DNA from: Streptomyces roseolus
Lineage (GTDB): Bacteria; Actinomycetota; Actinomycetes; Streptomycetales; Streptomycetaceae
Length of the DNA stretch: 64,000 bases
Assembly: GCF_014649855.1 (NCBI RefSeq)
Contig: NZ_BMTV01000009.1
Span: forward strand, 215,068-279,067
Reading direction: 5' to 3'
This document shows, piece by piece, positions 52,501 to 63,156 of this stretch. How positions within the stretch are numbered: the stretch's first letter is position 1; the number at the start of each line of letters is the position of its first letter. The position numbers and the translations under genes are program-made. The notes below the pieces were generated by a model that made no database searches, had not been told where the DNA came from, and saw only the letters and a program-made list of their open reading frames with translations.

Positions 52501-53466
52501 TCAAGAGGTCGTCAGCACGATCTTTCCGAAGAGTTCGCCGGAGGCCATCTTCACGAAGCCCTCGCGGGCCCGGTCCAGCGGCAGCACCTCGTCGATCACC
52601 GGACGGACCCCGGTGGCGGCACAGAAGGAGAGGAGGTCCTCCAGCTCGTCCTTGGAGCCCATGGTGGAGCCGACCACCTTCAGCTCCAGGAAGAAGATCC
52701 GGGTCAGTTCGGCGTGCGGGGGGCGGTCGCCGCTGGTGGCGCCGGAGATCACCAGGGTGCCGCCGGGGCGCAGCGACTTCACCGAGTGCGACCAGGTCGC
52801 GGCGCCGACGGTCTCGATGACGGCGTCCACCCGGTACGGCAGCCGGGCCCCGGGCTCGTACGCCTCGACGGCGCCGAGCTCCACGGCCCGCTTCCGCTTG
52901 GCCTCGTCCCGGCTGGTGGCGAAGACCCGCAGGCCGGCGGCCTTGCCGAGGACGATCGCGGCGGTGGCCACGCCGCCGCCCGCACCCTGGACGAGGACCG
53001 AGTCGCCGGGGCGGACCCCGGCGTTGGTGAAGAGCATCCGGTAGGCGGTCAGCCAGGCGGTGGGGAGGCAGGCGGCCTCGGCGAAGGAGAGCTCCTTCGG
53101 CTTGGGCAGCACGTTCCAGCGGGGGACGGTGACGCGCTCGGCGAAGGTGCCCTGGTAGCGCTCGGTGAGGATGGAGCGGGGCTCGTCGGGACCGACGCCG
53201 TGGCCGGTCTGGCCGATCACGGAGTGCAGGACGACCTCGTTGCCGTCCTCGTCGATCCCGGCGGCGTCGCAGCCGAGGATCATCGGCAGCTTCTCCTCGG
53301 GCAGGCCGACCCCGCGCAGCGACCAGAGGTCGTGGTGGTTGAGGGAGGCGGCCTTGACGGTGACGGTGGTCCAGCCGGGGCGTACCTCGGGCTCGGGGCG
53401 TTCGCCCAGTTCGAGGCCGTTCAGGGGCTGGTCGCGGTCGATTCGGGCGGCGTAGGCAGCGAACAT
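52501..53466 (-). CDS. Zinc-binding-type (MDR) alcohol dehydrogenase / quinone oxidoreductase
   Basis: 321 residues of the medium-chain dehydrogenase/reductase family. GroES-like N-terminal domain (about 25-130, 'KAASLNHHDLWSLRGVGLP', 'ILGCDAAGI') and a Rossmann domain with NAD(P) motif 'VLVQGAGGGVATAAI' near 160. The structural-zinc cysteine set is missing and catalytic zinc ligands are incomplete, so a quinone-reductase or enoyl-reductase-like activity is more likely than a zinc alcohol dehydrogenase. TAGGGT (53479-53474) is 7 nt before the ATG, a probable leaderless start. Confidence 0.85.
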   Translation of the reverse strand: MFAAYAARIDRDQPLNGLELGERPEPEVRPGWTTVTVKAASLNHHDLWSLRGVGLPEEKLPMILGCDAAGIDEDGNEVVLHSVIGQTGHGVGPDEPRSILTERYQGTFAERVTVPRWNVLPKPKELSFAEAACLPTAWLTAYRMLFTNAGVRPGDSVLVQGAGGGVATAAIVLGKAAGLRVFATSRDEAKRKRAVELGAVEAYEPGARLPYRVDAVIETVGAATWSHSVKSLRPGGTLVISGATSGDRPPHAELTRIFFLELKVVGSTMGSKDELEDLLSFCAATGVRPVIDEVLPLDRAREGFVKMASGELFGKIVLTTS

Positions 53467-53777
53467 GGCCCCGACCCTAGGGGCGACGGAGAGCACACGG
53501 AACCTCACTCCGGTGTGACGCGCGTCCCCCGCCTCCCCCGTCGCGTCTCCCCGCCTTCCCCGTCGCGTCTCCCCGCGTCCCCCGTTCTCGTCCCTGGCGC
53601 CCCCCCGTGGCGTCCCCCGTCTCCGCCTCCGGCACACGAAAGGGCCCAGCCTCCGGCCTCGCCCTCTTCCCTCTCCCCCCTCCCCCGGCCCCGCCCCGGC
53701 ACGGGAAAGGGCCCCGTCCCGGGTCCGATGCGGCGGACCGGGGACGGGGCCCTCTCGGGGACCTTCCGCGGACGGGG
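53467..53777. other. Gap with short repeats and the malic-enzyme terminator
   Basis: 311 bp with no gene. Two copies of CCCCGTCGCGTCTCCCCGC (53536-53554 and 53558-53576, 22-bp period) sit in a pyrimidine-rich stretch. The right part has an extended hairpin: GGGCCCCGTCCC (53709-53720) pairs with GGGACGGGGCCC (53741-53752), with an inner GGTCCG/CGGACC pair, the likely terminator of the malic-enzyme gene. Confidence 0.65.
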
Positions 53778-54989
<1,212 letters not shown>

Positions 54990-55537
54990 GTGGGTGAGAC
55001 CCCTTATGTCTGTTGTTCGAGGGTTTCCGCTCCTGGTGTGGAGCGGTGGGCGGGTCCCGCGGCCGCCGTGTCGGGCAGCCGCGCGGGCGCGCCGCACAAC
55101 GCGCCCTGAGCCCCGGATGAGGGGTGTAAGGATCCTTCTTACCGGACGGACGGCACCGCAGACGAGTCCGTATCCGGTCGGTGACGCGACTCATACCCAG
55201 TGCTGGCGGACGCGGACGGAGAACGACTCGTCACTCGATATCAGGAAAGATGCCGCAGGCGTCCGTTTGGCTCTGTTCGTGCCGTCCGAATGGCGAGATC
55301 GGCCGCAGATTCTTCGGCGAACGGGTAGGGCTACGAAAGATGGTCCGGCCTTGATGTACCGGCCTGTCGGGATTCGGGCGCGACCCGTTACCCGATTTTG
55401 ACATCCGTGGCCGTCGGTTTGAGGCGGTCCGAATGGCAAGATGCCGTAATCACACGAGGTCGCGACACTCGAAGACGCGTACGCGGCCCATTGGCAACGC
55501 CTATGGCAACTCCCTCACACGCCGGAGGATCCCGACC
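54990..55537. other. Long divergent regulatory gap between malic enzyme and ABC importer
   Basis: 548 bp without a supported gene, and lower in G+C towards the right. It contains two 16-bp near-identical direct repeats, GTCCGAATGGC(G/A)AGAT, at 55284-55299 and 55427-55442. Short open frames here have no recognisable content. The size suggests complex regulation of one or both divergent units. Confidence 0.5.
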
Positions 55538-56497
55538 ATGACCGCACGCTCCACGCGCTGGACGACCGCCGCCAAGACCCGCACCTCCCGTCTTGCCGCG
55601 GTCGCCGCCATCGCGGTCGCCGGCTCGATGCTGCTGACCGCCTGCGGCGACCAGACCGACGGCGGCTCCACGAAGGAGGGCGGCACCGCCGCCAACTCCG
55701 CCCCGCTCTTCTCCAAGCTGCCCGCCGACATCCAGAAGGCCGGCGTCATCAAGGTCGGCACGGACGCCTCGTACGCGCCGATGGAGTTCACCGAGAACGG
55801 CAAGATCGTCGGCGTCGACCCCGACATCGCCGCCGCCCTCTCCAAGCAGCTCGGCGTGAAGTTCGAGTTCACCTCGGGCACCTTCGACGGCCTGATCACC
55901 TCCCTGGAGACCGGCCGCCAGGACATCGTCATGTCCTCCATGACGGACAACAAGAAGCGCCAGGAGGGCCTGGACGACAACGGGAAGAAGATCGGCAAGG
56001 GCGTCGACTTCGTCGACTACTTCTCCTCCGGCGTCTCCCTGCTGGTCAAGAAGGGCAACCCGCAGGGCGTGAACTCGCTCGACGACCTCTGCGGCAAGAC
56101 CGTCGCCGTCCAGCGCGGCACGATCTACGAGGACACCTTCAAGGCCCAGGCCGAGAAGTGCGGCGCGAACAAGCTCACGATCCAGGCCTTCGACACCGAC
56201 GCCGAGGCCCAGACCCGTGTGAAGGCCGGCGGTGCGGTCGCCGACCTGAACGACTACCCGGTCGCCGCGTACATCGCGAAGACCTCCGGCGGCGGCAACG
56301 ACTTCGAGGTCGTCGGCAACCAGACGGACGTCGGCCTCATGGGCATCGCCGTCTCCAAGGACAAGACCCAGCTGCGCGACGCCATCAAGGAGGCGCTCGA
56401 CGCCAGCATCAAGGACGGCAGCTACGCCGAGGCCCTGAAGAAGTGGGACGTCGAGGGCAGCGCGGTCAAGTCGGCCACCATCAACGCCGGCAAGTGA
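55538..56497 (+). CDS. Polar amino-acid ABC transporter, substrate-binding lipoprotein
   Basis: 319 residues. The signal peptide with lipobox 'LLTACG' (Cys near 31) anchors it outside the membrane. It is a periplasmic-binding-protein type II fold of family 3 with 'IKVGTDASYAPMEFTENGKI', 'GVDPDIAAALSKQLGVKFEF', 'SFDGLI'-type 'TFDGLITSLETGRQDIVMSS' and 'CGKTVAVQRGTIYEDT'. These features point to polar amino acids such as glutamate, aspartate or glutamine. ATG at 55538 has GGAGG upstream. First gene of a three-gene importer operon. Confidence 0.92.
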   Translation: MTARSTRWTTAAKTRTSRLAAVAAIAVAGSMLLTACGDQTDGGSTKEGGTAANSAPLFSKLPADIQKAGVIKVGTDASYAPMEFTENGKIVGVDPDIAAALSKQLGVKFEFTSGTFDGLITSLETGRQDIVMSSMTDNKKRQEGLDDNGKKIGKGVDFVDYFSSGVSLLVKKGNPQGVNSLDDLCGKTVAVQRGTIYEDTFKAQAEKCGANKLTIQAFDTDAEAQTRVKAGGAVADLNDYPVAAYIAKTSGGGNDFEVVGNQTDVGLMGIAVSKDKTQLRDAIKEALDASIKDGSYAEALKKWDVEGSAVKSATINAGK

Positions 56498-56537
56498 CCC
56501 GCCCGCTTCCCCCTCGCACCACTGAAGGGCAGTCGTG

Positions 56538-57484
56538 ATGACTGACAAGCTCAGCAAGGACCCGGCCGCCACGCCGGCCGGGTCCGGCCCCTCGGGCACG
56601 CCGTACGAGGCGATCAAGGCCGTCCCGGTCCGGCACTACGGCCGCTGGGTCAGCGGCGTCGTGGTCGTGGCCCTCCTCGGCTGGCTCGTCTACGCCTTCT
56701 CCCAGGGCAACATCATCTGGGCGACGGTCGGAGACAAGCTGTTCGACCCGTCCGTCCTCTCCGGTCTCTGGAAGACCGTCCTCATCAGCGTCTCCGCGAT
56801 GGCGCTCGGTCTCGTCCTCGGCATCGTCTTCGCCGTGATGCGGCTGTCGAAGAACCCGGTCACCGGAGCCGTCTCCTGGCTCTACATCTGGTTCTTCCGC
56901 GGCACGCCGGTCTACGTCCAGCTGCTCGTCTGGTTCAACCTGGCCCTGATCTTCGAGTACATCAACCTCGGGCCGATCTACAAGGACGAGACCTCCCAGG
57001 TCCTCACCCCGTTCATGGTGGCCCTCCTGGGCCTGGGCCTGAACGAGGGCGCGTACATGGCGGAGATCGTCCGCGCCGGCATCCAGTCGGTCGACGAGGG
57101 CCAGACCGAGGCGGCGCACGCGCTCGGCATGTCCCAGACGAAGACCATGCGCAGGATCGTGCTGCCGCAGGCGATGCGCGTGATCGTGCCGCCGACGGGC
57201 AACGAGTTCATCAACATGCTGAAGACCTCGTCGCTGGTCTCGGCCGTGCAGTACACGGAGCTGCTCCGCGCCTCCTCGAACATCGGCTCCACCGCCGGCG
57301 CCGTGATGGAGATGCTCTTCGTGGCCTCCATCTGGTACCTGGCGCTGACCAGCGTCTTCAGCGTCGGCCAGTACTACCTGGAGCGCCGTTTCGCCCGCGG
57401 TTCGACCCGTAACCTGCCGCCCACCCCCTGGCAGCGGGTCAAGACGAACCTCACCACGTTCAAGCGTTCCCCGGAGGCATCGGC

Positions 57485-57488
<4 letters not shown>
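56538..57488 (+). CDS. Polar amino-acid ABC transporter permease
   Basis: 316 residues with about five transmembrane segments after a ~35-residue cytosolic N-terminus and the HisM/GlnP-type signature: '[20 protein letters not shown]', then the EAA loop '[20 protein letters not shown]' near 195 that docks the ATPase, and '[20 protein letters not shown]'. A single permease subunit implies a homodimer. ATG at 56538 is used; an adjacent GTG at 56535 is equally possible. AAGGG is 8 nt upstream. It overlaps the ATPase gene by 4 bp. Confidence 0.92.
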
Positions 57489-58252
<764 letters not shown>

Positions 58253-58270
58253 CGGGCGGTACGCGAGGGG

Positions 58271-58295
58271 CGGTACGGGCGCGAAGCCCGTACCG
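58271..58295 (+). terminator. Terminator after the ABC importer operon
   Basis: CGGTACGGGC-GCGAA-GCCCGTACCG, perfect 10-bp stem, 18 bp after the stop. The rest of the gap to 58406 carries two copies of GACGGCCGTACGCCC and two of GCCCGGCAGC. Confidence 0.65.
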
Positions 58296-58406
58296 TCCCT
58301 CCGTGCGTCCCCCGGCCCCGCACCCGACGGCCGTACGCCCCCGCCGCCGTGCGCCCGGCAGCGGTCCGCCCGGCAGCCGCACCCCGGACGGCCGTACGCC
58401 CGGCGG

Positions 58407-59156
58407 CTACTTCACGGCGAGGAGCAGCGTGTCGGAGGGCGAGCACCAGACCGGCCGGGCCTCGCCGAAGCCGGCGGCCCGCAGCGTGTCGGCGTGCCAG
58501 CCCACCGGCGGCATGTCGCCGTCGGCGTGCTCGCCGTAGATCTCGAAGCGGCGGGCGGTGGGCTCGGCGAGGACCGGGTCCTTCGCGGCGAGCGCCCACC
58601 ACTCGGCCCAGTCGAGGACTCCGGCGGCCTTCTCCTCGTCCATCCGGGCGTGCCGCCGGGCACGCTCGGCGGCGTTGATCCGCGGGGTGGCCGGGTCGAT
58701 CATGTGGTCGGCGTTCATGAAGACCCCGCCCTCCCGCACCAGCCCGGCGATCCGCCCGTAGAGGGCGGCCAGGGGCTCGCTGTGGAACCAGTGCAGGGCG
58801 GTGGCGGTCAGGACGGCGTCGTACGAGTCGTACGGCAGCGCCCGCGTCCACGCGGGGTCCTTGAGGTCCGCCGTCACGAAGGAGACCCGCTCGTCGCCCG
58901 CGAAGGTGCCGCGGGCTATGGCGAGCAGCGCGGGGTCGAGGTCGACGCCGGTGGAGACGGCGCCGGGGAACCTCCGGAGGAGCCTGTCCGTGATACTTCC
59001 CGTACCGCAGGCGAGGTCGAGGACGCGGGGCTCCGGCCCCACCAGCGCCTCGACCATGTCGAGCATGACGCGGAACCGCTCCTCGCGGTCCGGCATGTAC
59101 CACTCCTGCTGACGGTCCCAGCTCCGCTGCCAGCCCGCCCAGTCGGTGTCGATCAT
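58407..59156 (-). CDS. Class I SAM-dependent methyltransferase
   Basis: 249 residues. Motif I 'RVLDLACGTGSITDRLLRRF' near residue 45, acidic motif II 'TGVDLDPALLAIAR', motif III region 'VTADLKDP' and 'YDAVLTATALHWFHSEPL' define a small-molecule-type methyltransferase. Substrate unknown. ATG at 59156 has GGAGGG 7 nt upstream; the frame could also start at a GTG (59183). It is divergent from the CGNR gene. Confidence 0.85.
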   Translation of the reverse strand: MIDTDWAGWQRSWDRQQEWYMPDREERFRVMLDMVEALVGPEPRVLDLACGTGSITDRLLRRFPGAVSTGVDLDPALLAIARGTFAGDERVSFVTADLKDPAWTRALPYDSYDAVLTATALHWFHSEPLAALYGRIAGLVREGGVFMNADHMIDPATPRINAAERARRHARMDEEKAAGVLDWAEWWALAAKDPVLAEPTARRFEIYGEHADGDMPPVGWHADTLRAAGFGEARPVWCSPSDTLLLAVK

Positions 59157-59272
59157 GCCCGTACCCTCCGTCGTCGTCGCCACAGAAAACCCGAGAACGT
59201 AATACCCTCAGAGGGGAAACACCAATTACCCCCCTCGACGCCGACCCTAGCCCGCCACCGTAAGGACTACAA

Positions 59273-59902
59273 GTGGAACTGGCCTATTACTCGGATTACG
59301 CCGTGCGTCTCGTCAACACCGAGGAGCCGGCCCGCGGCAGGGACAGCCTCACCACCGTGGAAGCGGTCAAGGAACTCTTCGGCCCCGCCGGCCAGATGGC
59401 CCGCCGGGTCACCGAGGCCGACCTGCCCCGCTTCCGCGCGATCAGGGCCCGGCTGCGGGCCGTCTTCACGGCGGCGGACGAGGGCGACCACACCGGCGCG
59501 GTCGACCTCCTGAACTCGCTCCTCCTGGAGTTCCCAGTCAGCCCGCAGATCTCCGGCCACGACCACCTCGACGACGAGGGCCGGCCCCGCTGGCACATGC
59601 ACCTCGCCGACCACTCGTCCAACGCCACGGCCGGGTACGCGGCGATCTCCGCGATGGGACTCGCCTTCCACCTGACGGAGTTCGGCGCCGACCGGCTGGG
59701 CCTCTGCCAGGCCCCGCCCTGCCGCAACGCCTACCTCGACACCTCCACCAACCGCTCCCGGCGCTACTGCTCCGACCGCTGCGCCACCCGCGCCAACGTG
59801 GCCGCCTACCGGGCCCGCAAGCGCCTGGAGGCCGAGCGGGCCGACATCACCGGCCGCACCGCCGAGAACAGCCAGGAGAGCACCACCCCGGCCGAGCGCT
59901 GA
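59273..59902 (+). CDS. CGNR zinc-finger/ABATE-domain protein
   Basis: 209 residues: an ABATE-type N-terminal domain (about 1-140, starting 'ELAYYSDYAVRLVNTEEPAR') and a C-terminal CGNR zinc finger with 'LGLCQAPPCRNAYLDTSTNR' and 'RYCSDRCATRANVAAYRARK' (four Cys). These are putative DNA-binding regulators, often stress related. GTG at 59273 has AAGGA upstream. Its last 97 bp overlap, tail to tail, the sodX gene on the other strand. Confidence 0.85.
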   Translation: MELAYYSDYAVRLVNTEEPARGRDSLTTVEAVKELFGPAGQMARRVTEADLPRFRAIRARLRAVFTAADEGDHTGAVDLLNSLLLEFPVSPQISGHDHLDDEGRPRWHMHLADHSSNATAGYAAISAMGLAFHLTEFGADRLGLCQAPPCRNAYLDTSTNRSRRYCSDRCATRANVAAYRARKRLEAERADITGRTAENSQESTTPAER

Positions 59903-60276
59903 CGCCCCGGCGTCACCGGCCGGTACCGGGCCAGCACCCGCCCGAGCACCAGCTCGGGCGGCACGGCCCCGAAGACCCGGCTGTCCCCCTCGGCGTCCGG
60001 GTTGTCCCCGAGGACCCACCACCCGGCGTCCCGCCGCTCGGCCAGCCGCTTCACCACGAGCAGATCCTGCTGGAGCGGATGCCGCAGCACCACGACGTCA
60101 CCGGCGCCGACCCGGCCGCCGTACCGCACGAACAGCCGATCGCCGTGCAGCAGCGTGGGCACCATCGACACCCCCGTCACCTCGGCGATCCCGAACGGCG
60201 CCTCGGCCGCCGCGGTGGCTTCCCGCTCCACTCCCGCTCCCCTCGATCGACCCGTCCACTCGTACACGAGTCCCAT
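59806..60276 (-). CDS. sodX: SodX, nickel-SOD maturation peptidase (S26 signal-peptidase family)
   Basis: 156 residues. Signal-peptidase-I core: catalytic Ser in 'VTGVSMVPTLLHGDRLFVRY' near 36, catalytic Lys in 'QQDLLVVKRLAERRD' near 76 and 'WWVLGDNPDAEGDSRVFG' closing the domain. It removes the SodN leader so that His1 can bind nickel. There is no membrane anchor, as usual for SodX. The last ~30 residues ('QRSAGVVLSWLFSAVRPVMS') extend past the normal end and are encoded antisense to the 3' end of the CGNR gene. Divergent from sodN, the canonical arrangement. Starts at 60282 (GTG) or 60276 (ATG). Confidence 0.88.
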   Translation of the reverse strand: MGLVYEWTGRSRGAGVEREATAAAEAPFGIAEVTGVSMVPTLLHGDRLFVRYGGRVGAGDVVVLRHPLQQDLLVVKRLAERRDAGWWVLGDNPDAEGDSRVFGAVPPELVLGRVLARYRPVTPGRQRSAGVVLSWLFSAVRPVMSARSASRRLRAR

Positions 60277-60381
60277 CCTCACCCCGGACTTTTGCCCTAA
60301 GCCCCAGGGGCGCTCGCGAAAACGCCCTTCTCACCGAGTAATCTCCCACTTGAGAAGACGATCACGAGGAAGGACGGCTCA

Positions 60382-60777
60382 ATGCTCTCCCGCCTGTTTG
60401 CCCCCAAGGTCAAGGTCAGCGCCCACTGCGACCTCCCCTGCGGCGTGTACGACCCGGCCCAGGCCCGCATCGAGGCCGAGTCCGTCAAGGCTGTCCAGGA
60501 GAAGTACCAGGCGAACGAGGACCCGCACTTCCGGGCCCGCGCCACGGTCATCAAGGAGCAGCGCGCGGAGCTCGCCAAGCACCACGTCTCGGTCCTGTGG
60601 AGCGACTACTTCAAGGCCCCGCACTTCGAGAAGTACCCCGAGCTCAACCAGCTGGTCAACGACACCCTGAAGGCCCTCTCGGCCGCCAAGGCGTCCACCG
60701 ACCCGAAGACCGGCGAGAAGGCCCTCGAGCTCATCGCCGAGATCGACCGCATCTTCTGGGAGACGAAGAAGGCCTGA
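60382..60777 (+). CDS. sodN: Nickel superoxide dismutase
   Basis: 131-residue precursor. A 14-residue leader (MLSRLFAPKVKVSA) precedes the nickel hook 'HCDLPCGVYDP' in which His1, Cys2 and Cys6 of the mature enzyme bind Ni. The rest is the four-helix bundle ('ARIEAESVKAVQEKYQANED', 'HHVSVLWSDYFKAPHFEKYP', 'ALELIAEIDRIFWETKKA') that assembles as a hexamer. It dismutates superoxide in the cytoplasm. ATG at 60382 has GGAAGGA upstream. Family genes are induced by nickel through Nur; I could not pick out a convincing Nur box in the 105-bp divergent gap. Confidence 0.97.
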   Translation: MLSRLFAPKVKVSAHCDLPCGVYDPAQARIEAESVKAVQEKYQANEDPHFRARATVIKEQRAELAKHHVSVLWSDYFKAPHFEKYPELNQLVNDTLKALSAAKASTDPKTGEKALELIAEIDRIFWETKKA

Positions 60778-60908
60778 CCCAGGTCTCCCCTCTCCCCCTG
60801 CCCCACCGCAGGCCGGAGGACGACGGAACGGCCCGCCCGGACACCCCGGCGCGGGCCGTTCCCGTTTGCACGGTCCTGTGGGAGAGAACCGGGAGACGGG
60901 GGGACCCG

Positions 60909-61727
60909 TCACCGACGACAGACGAGGATGCCGCCGAGGCAGGTGATCTCGTACGTGCCGTGGCGAGCGATGTGGTCGACGAGGAGGGTGCGGGCCCGGT
61001 CGACGGTGGCGCCGAAAGGGACATCGTGCTGGTCGGCCCAGGCACGGTACGAGGCCATGTGGGCGATGACCGGGTCAGGGTCCCGGACCATGATGGTCCC
61101 CGGGAGTTCGACGACCTCCATGCGGCTGAACTCCTCGCCGAGGAAGGCGGACGCCTTCTCCAGGGAGAAGCGGGCGCTGAGCGAGATCCGAGCCGGACCC
61201 CGGCCGACGCCGAGGACGTCACCGGCGGCCCGCTGCCAGAGGTCGTCGAGCTCGACCTTGTCGCGGTCGCTGTTGGTGGAGACGATCACCGGCCCGTCGT
61301 CGGCCACGATCCTGGCCAGCTCCCTGACCGCCTGGGGGATGTCGGACACGTGGTAGAGCATGTGGAGCGCAAGGGCGGCGTCGACGCTGCCCGCCGCCAG
61401 CGGAAGTCTCGTCGCGTCCGCCACGGCGACCGGGCCGGGGACGCCGGCGAGGATGCCGGGAGCGATGTCGAGGCCGAGCAGGGACAGGTCCGGACGGTCC
61501 TGTCCGAGCCGCTGGATGAACTTGCCGTTGCCGCAGCCGATGTCGACGACCCGCCCACGTACGTCGCCCAGCTGCTCGGCCACGAGGCCGGGGAGGTCGT
61601 ACCGCGGTGTCTGCCACTGGTAGAGCGACTGCCGGGCGGCCAGGTCCCGGTCTCCGTTGTAGGCGCTGCCCGCCAGGCGGGCCCGGTCGGTGACGGCGGC
61701 GTCGTGGGCGGCGGACAGGTCGGTCAC
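60909..61727 (-). CDS. Class I SAM-dependent methyltransferase in an XRE-regulator operon
   Basis: 272 residues. Motif I 'GRVVDIGCGNGKFIQRLGQD' near residue 60, acidic 'LLGLDIAPGILAG', 'VAVADATRLPLAAGSVDAAL' and the helix 'LHMLYHVSDIPQAVRELARI' are UbiE/Tam-like. C-terminal residues form a separate lid domain. GTG at 61727 overlaps the stop of the XRE-TPR gene (GTGA), so it is co-translated with it. Substrate unknown; a small metabolite or tRNA substrate is as plausible as a protein. Confidence 0.82.
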   Translation of the reverse strand: MTDLSAAHDAAVTDRARLAGSAYNGDRDLAARQSLYQWQTPRYDLPGLVAEQLGDVRGRVVDIGCGNGKFIQRLGQDRPDLSLLGLDIAPGILAGVPGPVAVADATRLPLAAGSVDAALALHMLYHVSDIPQAVRELARIVADDGPVIVSTNSDRDKVELDDLWQRAAGDVLGVGRGPARISLSARFSLEKASAFLGEEFSRMEVVELPGTIMVRDPDPVIAHMASYRAWADQHDVPFGATVDRARTLLVDHIARHGTYEITCLGGILVCRR

Positions 61728-63052
61728 GTCGGCAACTCCGGTGGGTGGGCGGCGGGCAGGGACGCACGGACGGCCGTGTGCTGGAGTCGTTCGCGCAGGT
61801 GCACTGCCTGGGCGGCTCCACCGTACTGCGGCCCTTCCAGCTCCCGCCCGAGAACGGTGAGCCGGCGCACGATACTGGCCGACATGCGCTCCGGCGGGGA
61901 CTGGAGCACGAAGCCGAGCATCTCCTCCGTGCCGTCCAGGTCGCCCAGGAGCATGTGACCGCGCGCGAGGTCGAGGTGCGCGGCGAACAGGTCACCGACC
62001 GACTGGTCGTCTCCGTCCGCGCTGCGATAGAGGCGGATCGCCGTCTCCGCGCTGACGATGGCCCGGTGGACGCGTTCCTGCCCGCCCGCAGCCAAGAGGG
62101 TCGTTCCGGCGTAAGCGAACTGCTTGGCCGCGGGGAAGTCGAAGACTCCCGCCCCCTCGTCCCCGCCCGAGACCGCCTCGCGCGACCGTTCCGCATCCGA
62201 CAGGGCGGCGAGCGCACCTGCCGTGTCGCCGACTATCGCCAACGCCCGCGCCTCCAGACTCGCCAGCCGTGCGCCGATGCTGCCGCTCGCCCTGTGCCGA
62301 CGGCCGGCCTGCGCCAGCCGGGCCGCCTGCTCGTACCGCCCGGTCCAGTACGCGATCAACGACTCCACGGCCCGTACCCAGGCCAGCATCCCCTCGTGCC
62401 CGGCCGCCTCGGCACAGGCGCGTGCGGTGCGAGCGTGGGTGGCGGCGGAGTCGTAGGCGCCGAGGTCGAGGCAGACGTGCGCGGACAGGCCGCAGAGGCG
62501 AGCAGCGGAGAGGTAGAGGTCAGTGGTCTGCCGGGGGTGCTGGCGCCCGCGCAGCAGCTCGAAGACCCCGTCCCGTAACCGCCTGATCTCGACGTACTGC
62601 TCCATCAACGGGTGGCTGACGTACGTACGGGCGAGCCGGCCGACGTCTGCCTCCAGCTGCTCCACGACGAACTCGTCGGCGTTCCGCTGCGCGATGAAGC
62701 GGGCGAAGTCCGCCGAACGCACCGCGTCCTCCGAGAGCGGGTCTCCACGGACGTGAGTGTCTTCGGGCAGCAGCGCTGGCGGCACAATCTCGGCCTCGGC
62801 CCCGTCCCGCTGCCCCTTGCTGATGGCAACGGCTTGGTCGAGTACGGCTACATCGACGCCGAAGACCTGCGCCAGGTACTTCCGGGCGTAGGGAACGGGA
62901 ACTCGCGCTTCGCGCTCGTACCGCCCGATCTCCTTGCCGGTCTTCGCGGAGCGCCCCTCCAGGGCGTTGTACTCGTCGGCAACCCTCTGCTGGCTCCAGC
63001 CGCGCGTGGTACGCAGCCGGACGAGCAAGGCGCCGATCCTGGTGTCGCCCAT
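61724..63052 (-). CDS. XRE-family regulator with TPR-like C-terminus
   Basis: 442 residues. N-terminal HTH (about 5-70, 'RLRTTRGWSQQRVADEYNAL', with 'GKEIGRYEREARVPVPYARK' as helix 4-5 region), followed by ~350 residues of helical TPR-like repeats ('AYDSAATHARTARACAEAAG', 'RYEQAARLAQAGRRHRASGS', 'LDLARGHMLLGDLDGTEEML'). Such proteins sense a peptide or metabolite through the repeats. ATG at 63052 with GGGGGA upstream is preferred; ATG at 63088 or further starts would place the start inside a 12-bp repeat array. It is divergent from the ATPase gene and heads the methyltransferase operon. Confidence 0.82.
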   Translation of the reverse strand: MGDTRIGALLVRLRTTRGWSQQRVADEYNALEGRSAKTGKEIGRYEREARVPVPYARKYLAQVFGVDVAVLDQAVAISKGQRDGAEAEIVPPALLPEDTHVRGDPLSEDAVRSADFARFIAQRNADEFVVEQLEADVGRLARTYVSHPLMEQYVEIRRLRDGVFELLRGRQHPRQTTDLYLSAARLCGLSAHVCLDLGAYDSAATHARTARACAEAAGHEGMLAWVRAVESLIAYWTGRYEQAARLAQAGRRHRASGSIGARLASLEARALAIVGDTAGALAALSDAERSREAVSGGDEGAGVFDFPAAKQFAYAGTTLLAAGGQERVHRAIVSAETAIRLYRSADGDDQSVGDLFAAHLDLARGHMLLGDLDGTEEMLGFVLQSPPERMSASIVRRLTVLGRELEGPQYGGAAQAVHLRERLQHTAVRASLPAAHPPELPT

Positions 63053-63078
63053 GCCGTCCCCCAGGAACACGTGACCTC

Positions 63079-63126
63079 TGGCCCCCATAGTGGCCCCCGT
63101 CTTGGCCCCCACGCTGGCTCCCGACC
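63079..63126. repeat. Four 12-bp direct repeats between divergent genes
   Basis: TGGCCCCCATAG (63079-63090), TGGCCCCCGTCT (63091-63102), TGGCCCCCACGC (63103-63114) and TGGCTCCCGACC (63115-63126), exactly head to tail with a constant TGGCCCCC core. They sit between the XRE start (63052) and the ATPase start (63157) and could be operator iterons for the XRE protein, or a slippage array. Regulatory role is inference. Confidence 0.7.
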
Positions 63127-63156
63127 CAAATGAGTTAAGTCGCTTTGCTGTTGACC

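Noticed and set aside
60290..60380. Nur-type nickel-regulator box before sodN
   Set aside because: Family genes are known to be Nur controlled, but I see no convincing inverted repeat matching it in this gap.
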